NCBI GenBank assembly: GCA_026120185.1 | Contig: JANUWF010001783.1 | Coordinates: forward strand, 1,829,001 to 1,893,000 | DNA: 64,000 nt | DNA from: Voacanga thouarsii | Taxonomy: Eukaryota > Streptophyta > Magnoliopsida > Gentianales > Apocynaceae | Direction of reading: 5' to 3' | Part shown: in pieces, positions 34,976 to 47,350 of the stretch | Numbering within the stretch: position 1 is the stretch's first letter | Layout: each line of letters starts with the position of its first letter | Notes under the pieces: generated by a model | Databases searched by the model: none | The model's input: only the letters and a program-made list of their open reading frames with translations | Told to the model about the DNA's origin: nothing | Program-made: the position numbers and the translations under genes

Positions 34976-35960
34976 TTAAGGCATCACTATAAATAGTGAA
35001 TCCTCCTGCCTCTGACGGTAATGCCAAAACAAGTGTGACGTCAGAAATTTCTTCAGCTGTTGAAAGCTTTTCTCACAATTCTCACTCCACTTAAACTGGA
35101 CTCTCTTCTGGATTAACTGCGTTAATGGAGTAGCAATCCTTAAAACGTCCTCCACAAACTTCTGGGAGTAACCCGCCAACCCTAAGAAACTTCTAACTTC
35201 TGATGCGTTAGTTGACCTGGGCCACTCAATATTTGCCTCGATTTTCTTAGGATCAACGGGGACTCCCTCTTCAGATATCATATGCCCCAGAAATGCCACC
35301 CTCTTAAGCCAGAATTCACACTTGCTAAATTTAGCATACATCTTTTGCTCCTTGAGTCTCTGTAATACCACTCTTAGATGTTCCCGATACGCATCCTCAG
35401 ATGGGGAGTACACTAGAATATCATCTATGAACACCACCATAAACCTGTCTAGCTCATCCTCAAAAACCCGATTCATCAACTCCATAAAAGCTACTAGTGC
35501 GTTAGTCAAACTAAAAGGCATGACTAGGAATTTATAGTGTCCATGTCGAGTTCGGAAAGTATTTTTTGGTATGTCTTTAGGTTTAATCTGCAACTAATGA
35601 TACTCGAAACATAAATCGATATTAGAGAACACCTTCGCTCCCTTCAATTGGTTAAATAGATCATCAATCCGAGGAAGTGGGCATTTGTTCTTCACCATGA
35701 TCTTGTTCAATTCTCTATAGTCGATGCATATCGTCATACTTCTGTCCTTCTTCTTTACAAACAAGATAGGAGCACTCTATGGAGATACACTAAGATGTAT
35801 AAACTTCTTGTCCAACAACTCTTGAAGTTGTGCTTTTAGTTCTTGTAGCTCAGCTAGTGCAATGCGATATGGTGCTTTCGAAATCGATTCAGCTCCTAGG
35901 ATTAATTTGATTTCGAAATCGACCTCTCTCTCTCTAGTGGTACGCCTAGCAAATCTTCCA
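34976..35960 (-). pseudogene. Tekay-like reverse transcriptase
   Basis: The upstream half (35960-35594) reads [18 protein letters not shown], then PRIDDLF and the AKVFSNIDL block (motif A). A TAG follows YH where Gln is expected. The open frame 35593-34976 continues [42 protein letters not shown] (catalytic FIDD intact), [14 protein letters not shown] and [12 protein letters not shown]. The identification is secure; the stop and adjacent frame changes make it non-functional. Confidence 0.9.
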
Positions 35961-35970
35961 GAAACACATC

Positions 35971-36465
35971 CTAAAACTCATTTGCAATTTGAATATCCTC
36001 AATTTGCGATTCTTGCTTTTTCGTCTCCACCACGCATGCTAAGTATACTTCACAACATTTTTGTAGATTCTTGCAAGCCCTAATGGTAGAGATCACAGAC
36101 ATTGATCTCTTACCCATCACTCTTCCTTCACTTTGAAAGTGGAGAACAGCTTTGTCCGGTAGAGTGAATTGCACCTCCTTCTTTCGGCATTCCACCAAAG
36201 TGTGATTAGTTTCCAACCAATCTATACCCAAAATCACGTCAAAATCAATCATATTTATCTGAATTAGGTTCACATCAAGCTCCTCCTTACCAATAGCTAC
36301 CCGACATCCCCTATGCACCAAGTTAGAAACTAAAACTTTTCTATTGAGTATTACTAATCTATATGAATCAACTAGATGAGTAGGGTCTGATTTTAAGATC
36401 TTAGCAAACCTACGGGATATGAATAAATGCGATGCTCCACAATTTAATAACACTACAAGAGACAC
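35971..36465 (-). pseudogene. Tekay-like aspartic protease region
   Basis: A 164-residue frame with the gypsy protease pattern: LLNCGASHLFIS at the active site and FDVILGIDWLE downstream. The active site should be D-S/T-G-A; here it reads NCGA, so the catalytic Asp is Asn. The first Met is internal to gag-pol. The following ACVVETK and [10 protein letters not shown] lead towards the reverse transcriptase. Confidence 0.88.
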
Positions 36466-36559
36466 TGAATTAATTAGGATAGTACCTGCTACAACATCAT
36501 CAGTCGTCTCAGCCTTCCCTTGTGTAAGAGCAAAAACTTGAGAGTTAGTTTTCTATTTC

Positions 36560-37850
36560 TGATCTCTTACTCTGGGCGATTGCGTGCTTCCTGTCACCTG
36601 AGTCAGTTTTGTAGTTGGCTTGGGACACTACCCAATCTTATGCCCTAATTTTTCATATCGGAAATAGCCTCCTGAAGCCCACATGCATTCTCCCAAATGT
36701 TGCTTGTTATAGATGGAACAATCCTTCCAGAGTGTGTTGGCAATAGAAGCTGTAGACCTCGCTGCACTAACTGCCGGTGGCCTTGATATAGCGAGCCTAA
36801 CCTGACTAGGAAAAGCTCTCCTCTTTACATCTGGCAGACCCGTGGATATCTGTCTAAATCTTTAACCCTGACTGAACCTTGGTCTAGCACTCTGTCCATG
36901 ACTGACTACTGGCTTGGACCCTTATCCCTGGCTGAACACTGATCTTAGTCTCTTCCTGTCTCTATCTGCATCAGATCTCCTAAACTTCACCTCAATGTCC
37001 ATACTCCTTTGATAAGCTTCCTTGTAGGTGTTGGGCCTGATTACAAATAACCTTCCACGAATCTTGGTTAGCAGCCCATGCACGAAACGGTCGGTCCTTG
37101 AAGTAGGATCCCAAGTAACTACAGGTACATATTTGCCTAACGAATTGAGCATAAGTGCGTAACTAGTCACACTCATCTGTTCTGTTTGCACCAACTCAAA
37201 GAACTGATTTTCCTTCTTGATCTCGAATGTTTCAGGGAAGTATTGCTTCAGAAATATTTCTCTAAACTTCTCGCATGTGAATGGCTCATCTCCTTAGAGG
37301 TAAATGGGCTTCACCCCTTTCCACTATCTCAGTACCTCACTAATCAAGAACGGAACAACTACATTTGGTTAACTCCCTCTGGGACCTCCATGGTCTCAAA
37401 ATGGTGTTCCAATTCCTCAATCCACTCCTTTGCTCTCTCGGGCCCTCCTAAACTATTTAATGTCAAAAGCCCCATATTCTTCATTATTTCATAGAGTGAT
37501 CGAGCTCCCGAGTTGTTCTTTTGATATTTGCACTCCTAGTTCCGTTGTAATTGCTGCTGCTCCTCTTGCAACCTGAGCTGTTCTTACTGAACTCTAATAT
37601 GCTCTTGCTGTAGCAGCTGCTGACTTTGTATCGCTTGAGCCACCATAACTAATGCAGTAGGCATGTCCATCGGTGCATTGGGTCCAAGCGCGATTGTGAT
37701 TGGTGGTACCGTCGTAGCAGCTAGTGGCACAAATGGTCGAGGTGGGGGTAGTTCAACCCCAATAGAATGATCCCCTGTCCCACGCGGTGTTGACACAGTA
37801 GCAGACGAACTCTGACTCCTATTAGCTTGACTAGTCTGCCTCGTGCTCAT
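36560..37850 (-). pseudogene. Tekay-like gag
   Basis: The N-terminal frame (37850-37584) starts MSTRQTSQANRSQ, is rich in Pro, Ser and Thr and ends in a Gln-rich stretch; the Met at 37850 is a plausible Gag start. The middle (37583-37195) is broken. The frame 37194-36922 has the retrotransposon Gag block SVTSYALMLNSLGKYVP, DRFVHGLLTKIRGRLFVI and TYKEAYQRSMDIE. A worn zinc knuckle (FRYEKLGHKIG) reads near 36650. Gag binds and packages element RNA. Confidence 0.85.
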
Positions 37851-37999
37851 GTAGTCGCCGGTCTATCCCTATCACTGTCTCCTACACCCTCCTGAGCAAT
37901 ATTTCTTGAACAATGTGCCATCACGGAAACGCCACTCGCGTGCTAAAGTGAAAAAAAAGAAAAAAAAATCACTAAACAATCAACATTCCTATAGAATAT

Positions 38000-39522
38000 T
38001 GATGCGTATTTATTTGGGTATAAAAATCATATAAAAATAAGCACATTCCCAATCAAGTTTAAATTAAAACATTAACTCCAAATTACACATATGAGCAAGA
38101 GTACTCATCTATAACATAGCATAGGGTTCAAACGAGTGTCGATCCTTCAGGAACAAGTATGCATTAATCACTTTTCTTTCATTGTTTAATCGACTCAAAA
38201 AAGCGAAAAATAAATAAAAAGGAAAATAAAATAAAAATAAAAGAATATATACATGTCAAGGATGGAGAATTATGTGACTCAAACCATTATTTTGACAAAC
38301 ATGATCTTAAAGGACTTAATCATTATCATACTTAACTATTCTCTTAGCATCATGAAGGATTAAGATAGATTCACTTTTTTTTCAATCCATGAAATCACTA
38401 CCTTTTAGATAAATCAGAATCACTTGGTCTCGTCTCAACTAATTCATCTAAAAGATGCATTAAACACAATCCTTGACTAAATTTTCTTGGCTCGACAAAT
38501 TTAAAACATGAAATTAACTAATGAATCCTTGGTCTCGGCAAACATCAATTAACTTTTAATTACCTAGTCCTCATCAATTAACCCCCTTGGTCTCAACAAG
38601 TTAACAAACAACAAATATGAAATTAATAAATTGTAACCACCATCAACCCCTTTGGTCTCAGCGAGTTAATGGAAAGAACCAACCAATTAATCTCGTAATA
38701 AGTTCAAGTAATTAAATACTAAGAATAACAATCAATTAATCAAAAGATCAAGTACTCTAAAAATCATGAATACCTAAAACAATGTCAAATTACAATAAAA
38801 CAATTAAAACATCATTGTTCAAGAAAAAAAAAACAAAGTAAAAGAAAGAACTCATAGACAAGCCTCCTTCTTCTTCCTTTGAAGACCTTCTTGTACAGCC
38901 CTCCTTGATTTGGTGGAATTTCTCCTTGATTTGAGTGATTTTCTATGATGATCTATGAATTCCCCTATTTTCTCTTGTGTTTTCCATCTATTTATAGGCT
39001 TAGAAAGTGCCTAAACTGGTTGGTGCAAGGTTCTTGGCCGAGTAGAAGTAGGAAGATATTAAAATTCTGCAGATTACCAAAAATCACGTAGAAAAATCAA
39101 GGCACCACCTTTTCCTCAGGGCACAGCCGGTGCCGCTTTAGCTGCTGGAGCCGGCTTCGGTTGTGTTCTGTTTATTCAGTTGTTCGCCGATTTTTTCTTG
39201 ATTTCCACGCAACATTTCCCAGAGTACAGTTGGTGCCGCCTTGGTTCTATTTCGGTCCTATTTCAACAATTTTTTGTTGCCTTGGAGTGCATGCCAATAG
39301 TACGTGGCCAGCGCTGGTTCCTTTACCCTGGCTAGCGCCACCTATGTTCTGTTTTGCGACGTTTTTTTCCATGTTTTACCCATAAAATCTAAAATAATGA
39401 ACAAAATACCTTTCCAAGGGTAAAATCTCAAATATGAAGGAATATGATTAGTTATTGAATAGAATGTATCACAAAATAGCCTCAAATAACTAAGAAAAAT
39501 ATGACTGATTTAGGTCCTATCA
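38000..39522 (-). repeat. Non-autonomous element 3' LTR
   Basis: Runs on the + strand from TGATGCGTATTTA to GGTCCTATCA. I count about 9 differences from its partner over the first 155 bases. It contains the CpG-rich motif region (39118-39350, mostly decayed) and a TATA box near 38987. Confidence 0.92.
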
Positions 39523-39540
39523 CATTCCCCCACATTTAGC
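39523..39540 (-). promoter_or_regulatory. Polypurine tract of the non-autonomous element
   Basis: On the - strand GCTAAATGTGGGGGAATG directly precedes the LTR, as at 3701-3714. Confidence 0.8.
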
Positions 39541-42500
39541 TTTTTGCTTGTCCTCAAGCAAAGTATCAAAGACAAGTAAGAAAAACACAAGGTTTTCATC
39601 AATCACTCAAGTCAATTCCAAAATGATATCTCTAATACTTTCTTCATTCTAGAACACAAAACATAAGTTACTATATCTTTCATAACAAACGCAGGTCTTG
39701 TGTAAGTGTATTATGACTAGTAGATCCATCTCAATACTTGAACATCATTCTCAAACCATTGGAAAGAATTTAGTTCAAAAAGACTATGCATTCCATAAGC
39801 TTACCTTTCATACACTCTCTCCACTAATCCGAGACATATCATGATTCTACTTAGGTCAAGTAGGACTTTTAAGCTTGTAATGTAATGCTAAAAAGATTGT
39901 AATGTAGCTTATCAAATGAAGGATATAAGAGAATCAATTATCAATGAAGCTAAGAGTTCGCAAGAAAAGAATAAACAAACTGTATTAATAACTTCCAAAC
40001 TTCTCTTGCTCTCCTATCCCGACATCAATCAAGACCCATAACCTTGTTTAGTAATTACAATTCAACTCCAGCAAATCTTGCATTGTTTATTCAATCCTTC
40101 CCAACTCATCAATAATTTTTCTTCACAAGATCACTCAAATTTTCAGCAATGGTATCAAGAATTTGACGTGAACTCAACTTTTACAGCTCAATCACCATTC
40201 CTCTTGTGATCTTTCTTTCATTTCTCTTTCAATTTTTCTTCTTTTCTTTCTTTTCTCTCTTCTTTCGTTTTTACTGTTGTTGTTCTTTTCTTTCTCAGTT
40301 TCTCTTTTCTCATCTTTTCTAGCAGCTTTTTGTTTTCTTTTTGTTTTCACTTTTTCTTTTTTCTTTCTTTTCCCAACTCATACACTATTAATGCATGACT
40401 GAAAGCAATAAGTCATGATCTTTTCACAAGTGTTCTCCCTCAACATTCTCCTACGTGTACTTCTATCCATCCAGAGCAATCAAAAGATTTGGACTATAAA
40501 TCAAACTCTTAGAAAGAAGTAATGGACAAAGTATGATAATGGGTTTTAAGAACGAAATTACAAATTTAAGCTCAAAATAGGCACTAGGGATAATAAAATA
40601 GGTAGGCTTGAAAAGTTCAAACTATCCAAAGAAGGTTTATTACTATCATCCCTAAGTTAAATCATAAATGTCTTTCCTATTTCGCCTCGAGAGGTATTCA
40701 AGTAGGTTCTAGAATGCTCAATGAATTTTAGTGTAAAACACAGGTTTAAGAACAATGTAAAGTATATGATCAAGAACTACTTAGTCTAAGTGCGTGCAAA
40801 AAGTCATGCATATGCCATAAATGATATAGAACATATTCTCTATGATCTATCACAAAGACATGCATTTAAAATACCTCTTGAAATCTCAAAGAAAATAAAA
40901 AAAAATCAAAAAAAATTTCTCTCAAATAAGGATCCAAAGAAGAATTTCGAGAAGATTATAGAAGAATCGAGAAGATTATGAAGAATGAAGAATAGAAGAA
41001 TTCTCAATCTAACCACTCCCCCACGCTTAAACTGGATATTGTCCTCAATGGCCAAATAAATAGAATAAGGAATTAAATGCCATGGGACCAAAAATAAAGG
41101 GGAAAGAGGGAGAAAGAAAATACTTCCATACTTTGTGCTCAAAATCAAATTCTTTCTCAATTTCAAAATATTCCACAGTAGCTCAATACTAAAAAAACAC
41201 CCAGATAATTAATAAAAACTTGGACAAAGTATATCACCAAACCACTCCCCCACGCTTAAATTGGACAATGTCCTCATTAGCAAAAAATAAACACAAGAAA
41301 GCATCTCCAAAGGGACTAAAAATAATAATGGGTTAGAAAGTTTAAGTAATACTGCCCTAAGTGGAATAATGCTCCAATAGATATCCAAACTAAAGGTAAA
41401 GAGAAGGGCTTGTCCAAGAGGACTTTATTCCTGTAAAATAAAACACAAATAAAAGCACAAGGTAAATAATAATAAAAACATACCTAAATAAAAGAAAACA
41501 AACTAAAGAAAAAGACTAAAATAAAAAAATAAAAATACAACAAAAACTCTTGACACTCATCATGCTTCCTCATCAATCATTTTGGAAAAGAGATTAAGGC
41601 TCCAAGTAGTCATAATGAATGTAGAAAGAATGGAGGATTTTGAAAAATGGAAGGTTTATGAAAACGATTTGTCTTAGCAAAGCAAAACACATAAACCTCA
41701 TTCTCTAACATTCCTTTAGACATACAAATATCTTATTCAACATATGAGTGCACAGGGTATCTAACGGATGTATCAACTTTGAAATCACCAATTAACCTTT
41801 CAAAAGAAATTTTTTACAAGTAAAATTCCCCTTTAAACTTAGTATTTGAATTCTTAAAGATGGGATTGGAAAATCCTTACTTTTCAATACTTCTATAAAT
41901 ATCGAGTTACCTCCCTAAAATTGGGGTGAAGGGTAGAATTCGTCAACATCCTAAAGGGTTTCTTAGAATGAATGATAAATCCAACTTCTTGAGGCATGTT
42001 AAATTCCATACATCATCATTAGGACCATTGTTCTCCAAGAAGTGATAGGAACCTAAGAAATCATGTGACAATAAAATATTAGAATTATGAGCACATAGGG
42101 TAGAATCAAATACCTTTCTTGCCACGTCATGCAATTTTCCCTCCTAGCCGCTCTTTTTGTTCCATAGTCAATTGTACGAGCTAACATGAACTCATGAGTC
42201 TCCTCAATAATATGAACTAATTGTTTCCTTTGAACGCACAAATGTTAGGAAGCTTCTTCATACCACTGAACAAATGAATTTGTATTGGCAACCAAAGAAT
42301 TTACTAATGCTTCTAATGACGTCTCACTAAAAACATCAATGTTAGCTTGTAATTTTGCCAATCTATCATCAATACACTAATGCTTTTTTTTTTTTGAAAA
42401 ATGAAATAAAAATGATGAACACACAACAATGATGAAAAATGCAATTTAATTCATGAAGAAATAAATAAAAATGAAACAAAACGAAATCTACTATATCGCC

Positions 42501-42765
42501 TTCAGGTCATTGGATCATGTACCAAGGCAAACACCTAGCAAAGACAAGATGAAAGTTAGATAATAGAATTCATAATTCAGACAAAATTATAAGAACAAAT
42601 TAGTCAATTAATCATCAGTCAATGTTAGTAAGTTAGATTACATAGACACAAAAGATGGCACATTTTTACATAAAGAACAATTGTACATATCTACATATTT
42701 ACATATTTTCATATTTACATATTCACATGGTTAAATCAACAAAATCCAAACTTTTAATATATTGT
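39541..42765 (-). other. Non-coding interior of the non-autonomous element
   Basis: No recognisable Gag or Pol. Bases 39541-41060 match, in reverse, the 3' tract of the element at 1-5235, including the pyrimidine-rich stretch 40195-40380. A frame at about 42390-42250 (DRLAKLQANIDVFSE, FVQWYEEAS) followed by 42241-42053 may be a worn Gag remnant, but I cannot confirm it. Confidence 0.6.
41012..41280 (-). repeat. Duplicated conserved box
   Basis: Two - strand copies, 41012-41053 and 41241-41280, of the box found once at 2236-2275: ATTGAGGACAAT-like start, TTTAAGCGTGGGGGAGT end. They are about 230 bp apart. Confidence 0.75.
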
Positions 42766-42785
42766 TCCCTGGTAACGGCACCAAA
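42766..42785 (-). promoter_or_regulatory. Primer-binding site, tRNA-Asp type
   Basis: On the - strand TTGGTGCCGTTACCAGGGAA starts a few bases after the LTR end. It resembles TGGCGCCGTTGCCGGGGA, the tRNA-Asp complement used by Athila-like elements, with three transitions of the methylation-decay type. Confidence 0.65.
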
Positions 42786-42789
42786 AACT

Positions 42790-44348
42790 TGATGCGTATT
42801 TATTTGGGTATAAAAATCATATAAAAATAAGCACATTCCCAATCAAGTTTAAATTAAAATGTTAACCCCAAATTACACATATGAGCAAGCTTACTCATCA
42901 TTAACATAGCATTGGGTTCAAACTAGTGTCGATCCTTCAGGAACAAGTATGCATTAATCACTTTTCTTTCATTGTTTAACTGACTCAATAAAGTGAAAAA
43001 TAAATAAAAAGGAAAATAAAATAAAATTAAAAGAAATTAAAAGAATATATACATGTCAAGGATAGAGAATTATGTGACTCAAACCATTATTTTGACAAAC
43101 ATGATCTTAAAGGACTTAATCATTATCATACTTAACTATTCTCTTAGCATCATGAAGGATTAAGATAGATTCACTTCTTTTTCAATCCATGAAATCACTA
43201 ACTTTTAGATAAGTCAAAATCACTTGGTCTCGTCTCAACTAATTCACCTAAAAGATGCATTAAACACAATCCTTAATTAAATTTCTTTGGCTCGGCAAAT
43301 TTAAAACATGAAATTAACTAATGAATCCTTGGTCTCGGTAAACATCAATTAACCTTTAATTACCTAGTCCTCATCAATTAACTCCCTTGGTCTCGGTGAG
43401 TTAACAGATAACAAATATGAAATTAATAAATTGCAACCACCATCAACCCCTTTGGTCTCAGCGAGTTAATGGAAAGAACCAACCAATTAATCTCGTAATA
43501 AGTTCAAGTAATTAAATACCAAGAATAACAATCAATTAATCAAAAGATCAAGTACTCTAAAAATCATGAATACCTAAAACAATGCAAATTACAATAAAAT
43601 AATTAAAACATCATTGTTCAGGAAAAAAAAAACAAAGTAAAAGAAGGCACTCATAGACAAGCCTCATTCTTCTTCCTTTGAAGACCTTCTTGTACAACCC
43701 TCCTTGATTTGGTGGAATTCTTCCTTGATTTGAGTGATTTTCTATGATGATCTATGAATTCCCCCATTTTCTCTTTTATTTTCCATCTATTTATAGGGCT
43801 AAAAAGTGCCTAAACTAGTTGGTGCAAGGTTCTTGGCCGAGTAGAAGTAGGAAGATACTAAAATTCTACAGATTACCAAAAGTCGCGTAGAAAAATCAAG
43901 GAGCTTCCTTATCCTCAGGGCACAGCCGACGCTGCCTTGGTTGCTGGAGCTGACATCAGTTGTGTTCTATTTCTTCAATCGTTTGCAGATTTTTTCTTGA
44001 TTTTCACACAACATTTCCCAGAGTACAGCTGGCGCCGCCTTGGCTGCTAGAGCTGGCACATGTTTGGTTCTGTTCCGGTCCTGTTTCAATAATTTTTCAT
44101 TATCTTGGAGTGTGTGCCAACAGTGTGTGGTCGGCGCCGGTTTCTCTGCCCTGGCCGACGCCGCCTATGTTCTGTTTTGTGACGTTTTTTCCTTATTTTA
44201 CTCCTAAAATCTGAAATAATGAAAAAAAAAATACATTTTTCAAGGGTAAAATCTCTAATATGAAAGAATATGACTAGTTATTGAACAGAATATATCACAA
44301 AATAACCTCAAGTAACTAAGCAAAATATGACTAATTTAGGCCCTATCA
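42790..44348 (-). repeat. Non-autonomous element 5' LTR
   Basis: Runs from TGATGCGTATTTA to GGCCCTATCA; partner of 38000-39522. The CpG motif region is at about 43920-44165. Confidence 0.92.
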
Positions 44349-44462
44349 AATATTGAAGATACGAATTACACTACTATCTCCCTTAAATTTAAACTGATAG
44401 GTTATCACTTAGTTCCATACTTATTGTCCTAAAGTTTTAGCCTAGGAAGTATAACCTTGGGT

Positions 44463-44478
44463 CTTTGATACCACTCAA
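44463..44478 (-). promoter_or_regulatory. Primer-binding site of the Tekay-like element
   Basis: On the - strand TTGAGTGGTATCAAAG follows the LTR end GGTATGACA. TGGTATCAAAG is one base from the tRNA-iMet complement TGGTATCAGAG. Confidence 0.8.
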
Positions 44479-45362
44479 TGTCATACCTCGAAACTGCGGG
44501 TGATATGGCAACACCCCTAAAAGGAAGTGTCGAACCTTTACATACCATAAATAGCCACAACATAGCATTCTAGTAATATTTAGAGAACATCCTTACTTCA
44601 TCTTTAAATCCAAAACAAAATGTACATAAATACTGATTCTTAATGTTATTTAGTAACCCTGGAACAAGCATACAAGAACTGAACATAAATGAAAACCAAC
44701 TAGTCACTTTAGGTCTTATTTAAACCATTCTTCCAACTCATCCTCATTTAACTGAGAGCCTACAAAATGTTGAAATAGAAGTGAGCTCACTAGCTCAGTA
44801 AGAAAATCTGGCTTACCTGGGATTGGGCATACTACATATACATATACATTTTTAAAACATTTGTTCAAAAGAGCTCAGAAATTATGGTAGGACACAACTC
44901 ATGGGATTTTCGAATATCTTCTTGGTGGGTTGGTCACACAATATGAAGGTCTCGAAAAACTCATATAAGGAAACAAGAGGACGGGAGGAACAACGAATTC
45001 TTAGCGTTACTCAATATTGAATCGAATAAGGCATAACTGACACCTGAATACTGAACCGCTGTTGTTTATTTAATGAAAATAATGACAAACATATCAAGGG
45101 AGAAGACGTCGCTTCAATAGAAGAAAGTCGACACCGGAATCAAAGCAGAGAGGACTCGGCACTGAGTGTGTCGGCCAGTATGAAGCTGGCACTGGCTGTG
45201 AGTGAGGGAGTTAGCACTGGGTGCGCTTTGGGAATGTGTGAACACGACTTTCAGAGCACCAAAAGCCAATCTGCGACATCCCAATCCCAAGAACCAATCT
45301 AACCATCCACTTTATCAAGGAAAAACATTATTTTTGTACACCAAAAACTATTTAAACATATA

Positions 45363-45431
<69 letters not shown>

Positions 45432-46333
45432 ATACTTAAACATAACTTAATTCACGAAGATGATTTATGCTTTGGAACTTGGTTTGGCTTAACTGATCAG
45501 TCTCCTAATTATTTTATCCCATTAGGAGAAGGGCCTTAGCTTATCCTAGACATTGTATTCCCCTAGTAGGGCCTTATAGCTTATAAAGATGGGAATTCCC
45601 TACAAAGCAGAACCTACAAGCAATTCAATATTGTCATGAATCAAAATCAGAATATAAACATAGAACACAACTTAAACTCATAAATTCTATTCACAACATC
45701 AAAACAGAATTTAACAAGTAAACATATCATGCTCAATACCATTTACAATATGTTCAAAATAGAATTTTTTTTATATAGAATTCAAGAGAACTTTTGATTT
45801 GGGAGAAAACAGTAACTATAAACCAAAATGCAGGAAACCCAAATCTTCTTAGCTACTAAATTCAAACTCTTGGAACCTCCTAAAGCTTCCACTCAAGCCT
45901 CCAAATGCCTAAGTACCTTCAATTAGCACCCAAACAACACAATTCATTCATAAATCAATTTTTCCCAATTCAAAACCCTAACCTTTTACCTTCAATTCAT
46001 GATCAAAACCCCACTACTATGCTATTGATACCATTAAAGATGACTGGGAAACCGTCTTACTAGGATTTGATGCTGAAGGATCTTGCCCCTTCTCAGAACC
46101 ACCATTCTCCTCGTTCTTCTCCCACTCTGGAATAGCTTCTAGAAATAACGTAACTGTTCAGTACGAGATTGAGCCTATAATTAAGTAATGAATAAAAGCC
46201 TCCTAAATAAAATAATTACAACTTAGCCCCATAACTTATAATACAACTATCAAACCTTATGGAACCTAATCCACTAATTAAATAAGACAACAATCCAATA
46301 AGCCCGTTAAAGAAAGAAATCTAAGGGCTCACA
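44479..46333 (-). repeat. Tekay-like 5' LTR (1855 bp)
   Basis: Partner of 21389-23246; starts TGTCATACC and ends GGGCTCACA on the + strand. It contains a GT microsatellite of about 32 units where the partner has AT and AC runs. Confidence 0.9.
45366..45429 (+). repeat. GT microsatellite, about 32 units
   Basis: Uninterrupted GT run inside the Tekay-like 5' LTR. Confidence 0.97.
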
Positions 46334-46514
46334 AGTATGGACAATTAAAGTTGACAAAGGTTTGTTTGAGAGTTGTTTTAAGAATCCAAAAATATTCCTT
46401 GACTCCAATTATTCTCCTTGTCATGTTAATTTGTATTTATAATATGTTTGTGCTATATGCTTGCTTATTTAGAAATAATAAATTACATGATATATGATTA
46501 ATTAGAATTATTTA

Positions 46515-46547
<33 letters not shown>

Positions 46548-47100
46548 CATACTACATTATGGCGCAGTTATTAATTATTATATATAAGTGGCCTAATAAT
46601 ATATTTACAACTTGTACTAGGGGTGGCCCATCTAAATTATTAAAGATCATAGATATTTTAATTTATATTTTATATTAATATTACTATATTTTTGGTGGCC
46701 CATCTTAATTAATTATTTTGATGACTTATTGATGTGGTTAATGATTTTGGTAAGTCATTTATGTGGTGGTCCACCGTAATAATTCCTTATATAATATCTT
46801 ACATATTGCATTACTATATGTTTATATTACATTATTTTTATATTATTAGTATATCATATTATAATTATTTTATCTTTTCTTACATTATATGCTATTGTTA
46901 TATTATATTATATTATATTATATTATATTATATTATATTAATATAGGTTATATTATAACATATTATATTGTATTATTTATTTTATATTCTATTCTACTAT
47001 ATTGTTACATTGCTGTCACATTATTTATTATAGTATTACATTATATTTTATAACTTTCTACAAACTTCTAAAATAATTCCATACTATTCTATAATATATA
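46334..47100 (+). repeat. Gag-only element, 5' LTR first part
   Basis: Matches 56297-57000 of the 3' LTR, for example GAGAGTTGTTTTAAGAATCC and TTGTCATGTTAATTTG. It includes a TA run (46520-46547) and a TTATA pentanucleotide run (46893-46940). Confidence 0.85.
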
Positions 47101-47350
47101 TGAAACCCCAGTCAAAACCAACCTTAGAGTAAGGGGGTTGTGATGCATATCATATTTTATTGTATGTTTAAATATATTTTTATATGATTTTATGTGCATT
47201 GAATTTATGTTTTATAGTCTAGAGGGCTTGATTATGATTATTGAGTGAGAATGGCAAAATGGTAATTTTTTCTTGAGGTGGAAAAATGGAGATAGCTTGA
47301 GGATTGAATAGGAAAATATTTTTAGGGGAAAATAATAATAAGAATTGTTG

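Larger units (their letters stand above)
38000..44348 (-). mobile_element. Non-autonomous Athila-like LTR element (6.35 kb)
   Basis: Complete element with LTRs of 1523 and 1559 bp, a perfect 5-bp target duplication AATAT (37995-37999 and 44349-44353), a primer-binding site next to the right LTR and a polypurine tract next to the left one. The 3.27-kb interior has no gag or pol that I can identify, but shares non-coding sequence and LTR family with the element at 1-5235. It needs proteins from a relative to move. It lies in the leader of the Tekay-like element. Confidence 0.92.
21389..46333 (-). mobile_element. Tekay/Del-like chromovirus, nested host element
   Basis: A Ty3/gypsy element on the - strand, 24.9 kb as it stands and about 8.8 kb once the two insertions are subtracted. 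Right to left: 5' LTR (44479-46333), tRNA-iMet primer-binding site, leader (split by an insertion), gag, protease, reverse transcriptase, RNase H, integrase (split by a copia insertion), chromodomain remnant, polypurine tract and 3' LTR (21389-23246). Integrase motifs such as MAPYEALYGRKCRSP and FGKSGKLSPRYIGPFE-like residues place it with Tekay/Del. Its flanks, GTGAT and AGTAT, do not form a target duplication. Confidence 0.9.

Noticed and set aside
21384..46338. Target duplication of the Tekay-like element
   Set aside because: GTGAT and AGTAT share only part of their bases, and shifting the ends by one base does not give a match.
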